64,000 nt of DNA, taken from positions 16,703,001-16,767,000 of the forward strand of contig NC_057924.1 of the NCBI RefSeq assembly GCF_018873765.1, read 5' to 3'. A program made the position numbers and the translations under genes. The DNA comes from Telopea speciosissima (Eukaryota; Streptophyta; Magnoliopsida; Proteales; Proteaceae). A model generated the notes under the pieces. It did no database searches. It saw nothing but the letters and a program-made list of their open reading frames with translations, and was not told the DNA's origin. The first letter of the stretch is position 1. Every line of letters starts with the position of its first letter. This document shows positions 44,486 through 55,029 of the stretch, piece after piece.

Positions 44486-44990
44486 ATCTATAGTCTGCGA
44501 AATCATCAATATTCCTTTATCTCAGGGTCCTGACCAATGGTGGTGTCAATTATCTAGTACTGGATAGTTTACCACCAAACTAGCTACCAGTTACCTCTTT
44601 AAGATCAAAAGTAATCCACCTCACATCATTGGATTACATAATCTCTCTCTGTCATCTCAATGGTGGAATTTCTTTTGGAGATTGAATATTCCTCCCAAAT
44701 TCAAGGTTTTCTTATGGAGGGTCTTTCATATTGGGATACCTGTTAGAGATATCCTCGGTAAATGGATTGACTTGAACACGTGTTACCCATTCTACAGCAT
44801 TCACCTAGAAACTACTTGACATGTTCTTTTCGCCTGTGACTTTACCAAAAGAATTTGGGTTGTAGGTCCTTTAGGCTTAAAATCTGAAAGACTCAACTAC
44901 TCCTTAGTTAGGCTTCTACTCTTAGGTCTCTTTGGTTCCTTGTCATCAAACAAGCTTATCCATACACGGGTCTTTACTGTTATTTCAAAC

Positions 44991-45784
44991 CATTGTTGAA
45001 AAACCAAGTTTTGTGACCCAACTCGCCCTCCTCAAAACCTGGTGAGTTGAGCGAGTCACTCTTGGTCAAGAATGAGTCATGTTTTTTCTATTTACTTTAA
45101 GTTTTGAAATATAATATTTATTTATTACCCATTAGTCGACACATGGCACAAGTGAGAGAAAGTTTGAAAATTGAAAACCACTAAAGCATAGGAGAAATTT
45201 TAAGATATAATACATTTACATGAGTGTGTATAAATCCTTGGTCAAAGTGTCGACATCAAACTAAAGGGAAAAAGTTCTCTGTCCGGGAGTGTGGCCTACA
45301 CCAGCACTTCCATGAGTCTATCTCTCTTCTTTCTATGTGAAAAGACACCTCTACCCCCTTGCTTTAAGGAGGAGAGAGATAGACACATGGGAGTGCTAGC
45401 GTAGACCAGACTCCCGTACAGAAAACTGCTTCCCATTAAAAAAAAAAGTTTTGTTTGAAAACAAGACAAAAGGCTTAAATCCCAGTGCTTCAAATATTCA
45501 GAATATTAGACATAGTACCATTAAAAAACTAGTAAATCCAATTTCAAAATAATGTTCCAAATCCCAAGTCCCGTTAGTTTTTCATTTTTTTATTGGACTT
45601 GCTATTTTTTCTATGACTCGTTTAAAACAACCAAATCCACAATGAATCCGCATGACTAGGAACAAGTCATGTCTTTTTTTTTTTTTTAATAAAGGCAAGT
45701 CTTCACGACTCATGACCAGGTTTTCCATTTTTGTGACTCAACTTGGGCGAGATTTCCTGGTCAAAACCTGGTTTGCCAACAATG
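44991..45784. mobile_element. hAT-like MITE, family CATTGTTG, with nested MITE
   Basis: Ends CATTGTTGAAAAACCAAG and, mirrored, CCTGGTTTGCCAACAATG. Flanked by perfect TTTCAAAC (44983-44990, 45785-45792). 794 bp. Related to 13690-14260. It splits the L1 remnant and contains the palindromic MITE 45266-45434. Confidence 0.85.
45266..45434. mobile_element. Palindromic MITE nested in a MITE
   Basis: A long foldback: AGTTCTCTGTCCGGGAGT at the left is mirrored by ACTCCCGTACAGAAAACT at the right, and pairing continues inwards through tagtctatctctct. No clear target duplication. Related by its end word to 13507-13642. Confidence 0.65.
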
Positions 45785-46440
45785 TTTCAAACACTTCCTA
45801 TTTCATTTGGAAGCATACAAATCAAGTTGTTCTCTCAGATACTGCCCCGAATCCGAAGCAGATTTTAGACCATGTCAATCGATGTATTGCTGATTTGAAC
45901 TTATCCCCATTCAAGAATGAGGAAGGATTACATAAACAACTATTGCAGTAATGTTTCTACCTCTTGCTTTACTTTTGATATTCCTCATCTAACAGACCCT
46001 ATCTTAATTTGTGTAGGATTCTCTAGCAGTTTTCTAAAGTCTAAGCAAATCTGGATGAGTTTTTGGTATTTTATTTCAAAATCTTTATGTTTTTGTTGAG
46101 TTGGACAATACTTTGACAAACAATTTTATTGAGGCTGAAGCTTAAGACCTCCTCAATGGTTTAAAGATTGCACATAGCCTAGGCTAGACTAATACTCAAA
46201 TTTGGAATGTTTCTTAGGATTTGCATGAAATGAGGCCCCCCTCAAATCTCCATGGCCTTGGAACTCTACTTATATTTTTTCTCAATTTGAATATTAAACT
46301 CACTCTGTTAAGTTTTGTAATGATGGGGATAATCGGGCGTGTCATTTGTTTGATCTGCTAGTTCAAAGGGCATGTGGGATCAAGACAGGTCTTTCAGTTT
46401 CTAGTTTTATAAACATTGTAATGTCTCTTCTTGGTTAATA

Positions 46441-46995
46441 TTTAATTTTCTTTTTTTTATATAAAATAGGGGAGGGTATTTTTTATCCTTCGTCGAATAG
46501 GGGGAGGGGGAGAGAAAGATATTCAGTTTCCATGGTCTAAAGTATCATTTATCTGGTTAGCGGATCAGAAAACTTCTCCTTAATTTTATGGGAGAAGGAT
46601 AGGCACACTGCTCATGTCTGGCAAATTAGCGGGAGGTACCAATGGGGGCGCGGGATAAGGCATCATATAGGAGGAGCAGGGGGTCATTTCAAAGGGTAGA
46701 AGGAAAAGATTGACATAGTAGGCGGTTGGGTGCTAGCTTGCAGTACATGGGCAGTGTGCCCGGCCTTTTTCCTAATTTATTACAAAAAATATGTATTTTT
46801 TTGTACAATAACAGAGAGAATTTCATTTGATTAAAAAAATTATGAGAAAGGCAATAATTTTTTTTTCGTTCCTAGATGGCTAAAATTAGTTGCAATAAAT
46901 ATTTTGTAGCCTCATAATTCCAAACAGATGGAATAGTCATAGGTCCTATATTGCAGTTATTTGGTCATAGTATATATTACCTCTAATATCAAATC
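46441..46995. other. Intergenic DNA
   Basis: Nothing recognisable beyond short G-rich and A-rich tracts. Confidence 0.35.
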
Positions 46996-48336
46996 TGTTA
47001 CGTCTCTTACAATTGGGGCGATCTATGTGGTTGAAGGGTACTTATTGGGTAATCTTAAACATAGTAGAGGTTATGAATTAGTTATCGGTTGTTGTATACA
47101 TGGTACGACATGAATGTAAGTATGTAATGAGTTTAGTTAGAACTCTATCAGATAATAGGGGGAGTTGGCTTATTTATTAGAAATGACTAATTAGTAGAAA
47201 TTATCTCAACTGCATCGTAATATTTAAATAGTTTACGTATGATGAATGGATTAACCTTTTAAATTTTATTCCATTACTTAATTTGAGTATATAGATCATG
47301 ATCTATTTTATTAGACCAACCAATCACTTTTAAGTCTTTGTCTCAATTCGTGCAAATGTGAACTCTATTCTTAATTTCCTATTTTCTCTCTTTGAAGGAA
47401 GTTGGGCTTATCTAGATACGTAATAAATGGTATCAGAGACAGGGATGAGAGAAAGGGTCGAGAAATTGGAAGCCATTGGGAATTCACTTCATGTTGGGCA
47501 ATAAAAAATCATGGGAAAGCATACCCAAATTATGAAAAATTTTTTGAAGTTGTTTGACAAACTTGGATTGTGTACGTCAGCCAATGACATTGTAATGGAA
47601 GTATCCTCAAGCAAGGTAAGGTGACCAAAGGAAGAACAATGGTGCATCCGAAACAGACAAAAACAAAAAAAGAAGAAGAAAATGAATCCAAGAATTATAG
47701 AACAGGTGCCACTCCCTTCAAAGTTCATATCTTTAAAGCCACAAAATATATAAAGGGTTATAGAACTTCTATGAAAAAGGTATTAGAAAAAAGGGTGATG
47801 TCATGCCCTACGATTCGAGTTTGCCCTATTAAGATATGGGATCTTGATGGGCCCTTATTTTCCTTAATTTCATTGTCCTTCAGGACAAGGACAATCCCAA
47901 GGGGATGGAATGTTACATCTCTTCTGCAATTGGGGTCTATAATTCTACATGGTTGAAGGATACTCAATAGGTAAATGTGATAGAGTTTCTGAATTAGTTA
48001 TCAGTTGTATGTATGTATGTATGTTATAGCATGTGAGTAATGGGTTTAGTTAAAACTCTATTAGATAATAGGGGAAGTTGGATTAGTAATTAGAAGTGTA
48101 ATTAGTAGGAGTTATCTCAACTACATTGTAATCTTGAAATAGCCTACGTATGATGAATGTATTAGTCTTTTGAATCCTATTCCATTACTGTACTTGAGTA
48201 AAGAGGTTATGGTCTCCTTTATTAGACCAACCAATCACTATTAAGCCTTTGTCCCAATTCGTGCAAGTGTGAATTCTATCCTTAATTCCCTATTTTCTCT
48301 CCTTGAAGAAAGCTGGACTCATTCAAGTACGTAACA
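46996..48336 (+). mobile_element. Compact non-autonomous LTR retrotransposon (TRIM/SMART-like)
   Basis: LTR1 46996-47425 and LTR2 47911-48336 start TGTTACGTCTCTT / TGTTACATCTCTT and end GTAATA / GTAACA. A perfect 5-bp duplication AAATC flanks it (46991-46995, 48337-48341). A primer-binding site TGGTATCAGAG (47428-47438), complementary to methionine tRNA 3' ends in many plant elements, follows LTR1; a purine tract AAGGGGATGGAA precedes LTR2. The 485-bp interior has only a Gag-start-like MRERVEKLEAIG remnant and a 111-codon unrecognised frame (47621-47956). The LTRs are clearly diverged, so the insertion is old. Confidence 0.92.
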
Positions 48337-48341
48337 AAATC

Positions 48342-49439
48342 CTTTCGCAAAAGTTGTGTTCAACCTTCTGGAGTTGTGACCATTATTGTAGCTTTTATAG
48401 TCGCATAAATTGTCATTCAAATAAATAATTTAACTTGCCATTATTTGCAAGCTTTCATTGTAAGGGGAAAAAAACTTATAAATTTCTGAACATCTAATAG
48501 TCCAGGGCTTCTCAACCATGTTAAAACAAAGTTTAAGAAATTATAATCGAATACAGATTGGCATCCATAAATTTTGATTCGTATCAATTTGAAATTGGCC
48601 AAAACCCTAGAAACTGAATCAAGAAAAAAAAAATAAAGATTTTCCTAGATCTATGATTTTTTATGTTTTCTATTTAAAGTCTTATGGGTCTTGCTAAAAG
48701 ATGTAAATTTCATTGATTTTCAACTATTTACTAACTAAAAGAAAGAAAATAGCTAAAAATGAAGATCAAAGAGCAATTCATTGTTAATTCCAAGATAGCT
48801 TGCATGAATCGAATTTAGAAGGAATCAAGGACTACTGATTCTGATCCAATTTCTAAAACCATGCATTGGAAATCAACTCTATGTGCACCCAGGTCCAGTG
48901 TCATGAAGACATCCTATTTATGCCTTTTTCCTTCCTTGGAAGCAAGGATTTAGGGCTTGGACTTGGGATCATTGGCTTTGAGTGGAAAACAACAATTATA
49001 GCATTGCTTATTTCAAATGAGTTTTAAATGGAAAGGGGGGGGGGGGATGTTTCCAAGTCAAGTAGGATTGGCATCAAGCACATGGCAGATCCAATCCCAA
49101 TTCCTAAATCTTTGGTTGGGGAGAGACATCTACAAACACAGATGATCTTTGGGTATCATCTCCATGCAAAAATGTTGTGACATAAAGTTTATTTGTTTCC
49201 TTACCCCCCTCCCCCCACAAAAAAAATAAAAAAAATATTGTATGGGGTGTTCGATGCCTAAGGTCTTATGTGTGATTTTCAAATAGGACTTTTTGGCTTC
49301 CTGATAGTTGTTGTTATCAGGCTAGCAAAACACTTCTTCGTACCCTAATTTTGCTAGGATCATTCATTAATGAGAGGATGCAAATTTCATCCTATAAAAG
49401 CATTGAAAAGGCTAGCAACTTATGTGGACTTCTCCAAGT
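48342..49439. other. Intergenic DNA
   Basis: No gene. A G10-12 run at about 49035 and C-rich/A-rich tracts at about 49203-49235. Confidence 0.4.
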
Positions 49440-51049
49440 TAGGGGTGTCAATGGGTCGGGTTGCGTCGGGCCTGCCTAAACCCTGACCCTGACCCTAGAG
49501 GGCCTTAACCTAAACCCTGACCCTGACCCAACCCCGGCATGGTCAAGAAACCCTCAACCCTGACCCGACCCTGCCAGGATTTTCGTTAACCAGGCTCGAC
49601 CCGATCCGACCCTGATATGGTCGGGCAGGGTCGGGTTGGCCCTGATTGACCCTGACCTTGACTTTATTTATTTTGGAAATGGTTTTTCTTATGACTGTAA
49701 TTTTTATTATGTCAAAGTTGATCAGATTGTAATTTTCTAGGATTTGTCAGCATTGCAAGTAAAACATTTAAACTTAATTTGAAACAGTAAAAAAGAACAG
49801 CTTATAATCACGTTACATTCAAACACCATGACCGATCAAAAAGCCAAGACAAAGAAACAGGGCAAGGAGCTCACAATACTCAAGATCATTAAAGCCTTAA
49901 CCAATATAACACCTTATACAAATATAAAAAATTCAAAATTCTGACTATAGAGTTTGAGTAGTTCATGCCGAAGATACCCAAGGTTAAGACCCACTCCAAT
50001 CCACCTCTCTTGAAACCTTATGTCACATTAAGCTGAAAAAAAACAGGGGAAGCATCATCAATCTCATGACTGTGTATCAATCTCATGACTGTGTAACCAT
50101 CACACTAACCCGAAGATCGGGTTACTAAAAGCCACACAAAAAAGTATTCAATAATCCTAATCTGGTACCTCATAGGTTGATTGAAACCCTTGCATCTTTT
50201 AATCTGAATCATTTCCAGGTCGTCGGAAGATGATCAATCTAGTACTTAGGGACGAAGTAGGATAAAAGGGAAGAGAAGTGAGATCTATAGGGGGAATCAG
50301 AACCAGAACTACCGAAGATGTTGGTGAACTAAGGGGAAGAAGTTGCAGAAGGGTTGAAGGCGATGAAAACTGTGAAAGCAACGAAGGTGAACATGAACCC
50401 ATATGCGAAAATCATAGTTCTCCCAGTAGTACGAACAGAGGACAATTTCTTCAGGTTGGAGATGAGGTTTCCACTGGTGGAGAGATCCTTGGTCATATTC
50501 GCCATGGCGTATTTCACCAAAATGTTCTTCTCCAAAAGTCACCAAAATGTGTTCCTAGACAATGAGCACTACGCCATTGTCAAAATCAAAAGCAAAACAT
50601 TGAAAAGAGGGAAGATGGAAGGCCAAAGGAAAAGAGAAAGAGAAGGGAAAGAGAATGGCTTTAGGCTGTTTCGTTTGGAGAAGATTTGCAGAAATGGCGT
50701 GAAGGAAAAGAGATGGGAGTGAATGAAATGTGAATCGTTTTTAGGGTTTTGAGTGCTTTTTTTATTATTTTTTATTTTTTTAGTGTTAGGATAAAGAAAA
50801 AGTATAATATAAATATCTATATAAGTATATATTGTATATATAAAAAAATACATATATGCTTATAAACAATACAGGGTCGGGCCGGGCCGGACCGGGCTCA
50901 ACCCGAGGCATAAACCCGATCCTGACTCGACCCTGCCAGGGTCAAGCAATTTTTAAACCCTGACCCGTCCTTCGGGTTGAAAAATCAGGGTCAGGTCCGG
51001 GCCGGGCTCTGGGCTGGTTCGAGCCGAGCGGGCTTTTTTGACACCCCTA
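49440..51049. mobile_element. Large hAT-like element with captured gene fragment
   Basis: Starts TAGGGGTGTCAATGGG, ends TTGACACCCCTA, flanked by perfect CTCCAAGT (49432-49439, 51050-51057). 1610 bp. Outer zones are ccctgaccctgac and gggccgggccgg repeats. The centre (50190-50730) carries host-like coding DNA on the minus strand. No transposase seen. Confidence 0.9.
50239..50505 (-). pseudogene. Captured small membrane-protein gene fragment
   Basis: From ATG at 50505 the minus strand reads MANMTKDLSTSGNLISNLKK, then a basic stretch SVRTTGRT and one strong membrane span MIFAYGFMFTFVAFTVFIAF. A TAG at 50329-50331 interrupts; the frame resumes FTNIFGSSGSDSPYRSHFSS and ends SYFVPKY-stop. The continuation in the same frame after the stop, with an Ser-rich tail, suggests a real ancestral gene of about 88 residues with one nonsense change. 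I do not recognise the family. Confidence 0.6.
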
Positions 51050-51057
51050 CTCCAAGT

Positions 51058-51299
51058 ATGTATGTGACTTGACATTAGTAACCAAAACCTTCTCTTAAGG
51101 GTGACAATCTCAAACCTTGAATTCCCGCTATCAAAGTGATAAGTCAACCCTCGAACCTAGTTGTTTGAGAGTGCATTTTGAAGAAAATTACTTTACAAGT
51201 TAAGAAATAAAAGAAATAATTATTTAATTAGATAATTCTAACTTAAAAATTATGAAATAAATAAATTTTTATTTGATTAGATAATTTTAAACTTAAAAA
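51058..51299. other. Intergenic DNA
   Basis: AT-rich, with a diverged tandem pair around aaataatt(a)tttaattagataatt at about 51210 and 51256. Nothing else seen. Confidence 0.4.
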
Positions 51300-52230
51300 C
51301 ATTGCTGGATCAAATGTTGAGGGACTTTAAGGAGGAATTCCTTCACCATGGGCATTGGTATTTGATTGCCAAAGGCGAGAGTAGTTTCAACCTCGTAGAT
51401 AGGGGGTGAGAGGTATTCCATATCCTTCAAAGTTTAGGCATGCGATCGGCTACATCAAAGATGTATTAATTTTATAGTGTTTTGGCCTAAAGGCTCCTCC
51501 TATTAAACTGAAACCCTCATTCCTATTTATTGGTGTCAGCCTTTTGTCTCTATGAAACTAATTGTGGATGGTGCAAGTAAAGGTAACCCAAGCTTAGGTG
51601 GTGGAGGAGGGATTGTTAGAAATAATGATGGTATCGTTCTGGCGACATTCTCTAACTTCAATGGGGAATGAACAAATTCGGTGGCTGAGTTAAGAGCCTT
51701 GCGGGATGGTTTGCAAATGTGTTCTGACCTGGGCTTTACGGACTTTGTGGTTACTCTGATTCTGCTACCACAGTAAGAGTGGCCAACCAGAAAAAGTGTA
51801 ATCTTTGGAAGAGATGGTATTGGTTTAAAGAAATCTTGATATTATGTAATTCAACTCGGCCTTCAATTGGTTTCGCCTTTAGGGAAAGTAGCAGATCGGT
51901 ATATTGGCTTGCCAACTTTGCCTGCGAAACTGCCTCCAACAATGTTTTCCAATTTGGGGATGAGCCCCCGAGGGAACTTCAACGTAGTTTTAGGGAAGAC
52001 AATGCTGGTTTACCAGTTCTCAGAAAGTAGGTCTTGTTTGGTTTTTCTTTGTGTTTTTTGTGATGTAAGGGTTAGGGGTTTCTAGGTTGAATGATTAAGA
52101 GGTTTTGCTCCTTTGGGTTGGGATAAGGTGGCTATGTCCCCCCTTGTACTCGTTTTTTATTTTCACTTTTCATTAATTTAGTTCTAGGGGTCTCCCCGAG
52201 TCCCAGATAATATTTGGGGTACAAAAAAAT
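51300..52230 (+). pseudogene. L1-type LINE 3' end with RNase H
   Basis: Plus-strand RNase H block: VDGASKGNPSLGGGGGIVRN, AELRALRDGLQ and YSDSATTVRVANQK hold the catalytic Asp, Glu and Asp. Frame breaks and stops occur around 51670 and 51745. The 3' untranslated end (aaggtggctatgtcccccc, gtcccagataatatttgggg, A7) matches 24931-25197. 5' truncated; dead. Confidence 0.8.
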
Positions 52231-53171
52231 CTAGAGCCTATTGTTGCATCTTAGGGATGCAATCAGGACAGGTTGGGCCGGATTTTTGAACTCCCATCGT
52301 TGTTCAGGGTCCCCAAGGCTCAACTAGGCTTGACTCTTCAAGGCTCAAGGTGGGTGGGGCTTGGCTAATTTTGTGTACTTTTTATGTTATTTTTACACAA
52401 AATTTGAAAAAAAGAGAGAGATATTTTTAACTTAAATATCCATTTTTAATAGGTGCATCTTGTCGTAATCAAAGCGGTGAAGCAATAATTGTAACCTTTC
52501 TTTTTATTGCTCCTTGTCTTATTCCCAAATGTTCTTTAAGTTATGGGTAAACAAGGGGATTTCAAAATAATTTCAAAAATGAATTACTATTAAGTCATTT
52601 TCAAGAGTTATTTGTATTTTGAATACATATGTTAAATGATATGTTTACTCTCATAGAAAGAAGAAGTGTGTGATACTTAAAGGGCCAAAAATGTAAAGGT
52701 TACGATTTATTTTTCAGCAACTTTAGTTATAACAAGATTTATTTATTTTTAACTCATTAAATCAATGATGTATGGTAAATGTAAATTGTGATACTTAATT
52801 TTTTTTGGTAAACAATTATGATACTTAATCATGACTTTTACATATATAGGGGCTAGGGTCAGCTTGCTCATCCAAGCGGACAGCCTAGGCCTCTCTCAAC
52901 CTTAGCCCAAGATAGGTTAACAACCCAGCTTAGTGTCACAACCTTAAGCTTGCTAAGCCAACCGTGCCGGCACCTAGTACTCTCACTAGCACTAAATCAG
53001 CTTTCAAACACTCCTTGAGAGACCGGGGAAGAGAACAAGAGAGCACTTCAGAGAGTTTGAGAGAATGTAAGTTAAATTGCACTAGGATGCTTAGATGCGA
53101 TGTTCGGATGCTTGCTTGCTTGGTACTTTGGCTCAATGAGGCCACCCCTAGTTATAGGCACCCAAGGTTAC
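52231..53171. other. Intergenic DNA, repeat remnants
   Basis: 52255-52380 and 52850-52940 contain ggcttgac/ggctcaag-type words resembling a hAT-like element, but ends and a target duplication could not be matched. No gene. Confidence 0.35.
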
Positions 53172-53632
53172 TGTTGAAAACGAATTCTACAACAATGCAG
53201 AAAAGAATGGAAATCGCAAACAACAATCATACAACGAACATTAAGATCTATGTGGTTCGACAAGATGCCTACGTCCATGATAAGATGAGATCTATTTCAC
53301 TACAAATGGAGAATAGGTTTATAATTGCTCGTCCTCACACCTCTCTCCGATTGCATTACAGAGAAAGAATCCTCACTATATAATTATAGCGAAACCCTAT
53401 ACAAGAACTTTACCGAAATACCCATCTAGTCCTCAAAAAAATTTCCTTGGGGGTTGCCACCCCGAACCCCCGCATGGACCCGCTAGTTCGTTGAATTTCT
53501 ACTAGAATAGTAGATTAACACGCAAGTGAGCCAATACTTCCGGGCCTCAAGGCCTACGACCTCTTAATTAATAGACCTTCAGAATCAACCCACAAACCAA
53601 GCGACATAATACAAGATATCATACCCCCAACA
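53172..53632. mobile_element. Solo LTR
   Basis: 461 bp bounded by TGTTG...CAACA, flanked by GGTTAC / AGTTAC (5 of 6). It contains gatctatgtggttcgacaag and gatgcctacgtccatga, words common in plant LTRs, and a TATA-like tatataatta. No primer-binding site or coding part adjoins it. Confidence 0.7.
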
Positions 53633-54341
53633 AGTTACAAAGAATGCTTAAGATTTGTACAAGTGTCCCTACCCAATGGCTAGGAGATTTCTAACCAAGG
53701 TGATTAGAATCTTCCCATCTCCTTAATGGAGGATTTTAAAAAGCTCGATATTCTTTCGCTATATACAAGTCATCTTTAAAATCCTCAATCTTATTGGCTT
53801 CTAGAGGATTCTCTAGAATGTCTAGACTCCCTATACAAGTGTGGAGAGTTCTAGATTATAGATACTCCTTAGCCCAATGGTCAAGGTCCATGGGCTAATA
53901 AGCATGGCCCGTGGGTTTTTGGTGGACGGGCTGTGACATTAAGCTTGAAAATTTTCGGGCAAGTTTGAATGGGTTCAAGCTTGTTGGGTCAAACTTGCAC
54001 TATGTATTATAACCATTCTAAAACCGGTAAAATCACTCTAAATTTAGAGATTATATTTAATCTTGTTTGTGCTTTCACTCTCAAACGCTCTCCGACTCAA
54101 CCTTTCTTGAAGTTTGAACTCAAAAGCACCTTTGTCATCATTTAAGGAGAAAGTTTTCCTTTACCATGGATGAAGGAAACATCGACGAATTTAGGGTTAT
54201 TAGTACTCTTTTTTTTTGGGGGGGGGGGGGTGTGAAGTCCTATCCTTATTTGTTGAAGATTGAAATACCCTTCACTATTCCTTAGCACCCATCCAAGGCC
54301 CATGGTTGCTACCATAGGGTGAAGAAAGGATTAAAATCCTT
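53633..54341. other. Intergenic DNA
   Basis: No gene. The word ttaagcttg at 52944 recurs at 53940, so a decayed insertion may span the interval that includes the solo LTR. A T9G13 tract lies at 54209-54230. Confidence 0.35.
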
Positions 54342-54556
54342 TGCAATGCAGGCATCTGGCGGTGCACTGCAGTGCGGTCCTAAGAGCTCAACACATGGAA
54401 GAAGCTTCATCCAATGGTGCGAGCTCGATGCAAGGTAGTTTTTTTTCTTCTTTTCTTTCTTCTCAAGCCCAACACCGTTGGATGTCGCATCTTCCATGTG
54501 TCGAGCTCTTAGGTGATCAGGCCCACACTGCAGTGCACCGCCAGATTAGGGCATTA
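54342..54556. mobile_element. Foldback MITE, family ATCTGGCGGTGCACTGCAGTG
   Basis: Left arm from about 54342 (atctggcggtgcactgcagtg at 54354) pairs with the right arm (cactgcagtgcaccgccagat, ending 54545). Pairing resumes inside through ctaagagctcaacacatggaag and catccaatggtg. No clear target duplication. Confidence 0.75.
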
Positions 54557-55029
54557 CGGAGGATTTTTTTCCATGAAGAAAACCATTAAATGCATTTGGG
54601 GAGAGAATTCTATCCTCATCCTAATGAAAATGTTCATCGTTTTTTATAAATTCCTAACCGGTTGAACCAACTTGGGTTTCATGGTTGGATTAGCCGGTCG
54701 GGTTCGAGTGTAACTTGGGATTTTGAACCATCGGACAGTATAGGAAGCGGAATTTTCGAAAACCCTTACTGCCGGAACTCGTTTTACAGAGTTACACCTT
54801 CGCAGTGATGGGAGATCTAAAGAAGAAACTGAAACCTTAAATTTGAGGTACGCAACCTTTCTTCCTTTCCCCCAAACCTCTTCGGGTTGAATATCGCTAT
54901 TCCAGAGTGACCTATGTATACCATAATCTCTTTATGACAAGTTTGTTTTCAGTGCAGATAGACATTCTGCGGAGCTGATTCTTCTTCCCGGCCACTTCAA
55001 TTGGATGCGTTAGTGGTAATCAAGGAATA
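54557..55029 (+). promoter_or_regulatory. CBP20 promoter and 5' leader region
   Basis: Upstream of the CBP20 start codon. A possible 5' untranslated intron runs from GAG/GTACGC (about 54847) to TTTTCAG (about 54952). No firm TATA box identified. Confidence 0.4.

Larger units (their letters stand above)
43200..46440 (+). pseudogene. L1-type LINE remnant, 3' half, with two insertions
   Basis: Plus-strand ORF2 pieces: a post-RT block (SWKVNLLSYEGRKVLTQS), duplicated in place at 43290-43450, then NQGGLGLRDSTTKNKALLLK and FFWSDLWAL. The zf-RVT zone resumes after the first insertion (WWNFFWRLNIPPKFKVFLWR, near 44660) and an RNase H-like tail after the second (LLNGLKIAHSLG, near 46160). Frames are broken throughout. 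Insertions are at 43995-44485 and 44991-45784. Confidence 0.8.

Noticed and set aside
44278..44533. Two overlapping plus frames rich in RYG and VRF words
   Set aside because: They are translations of CGGTACGG repeats inside a hAT-like element.
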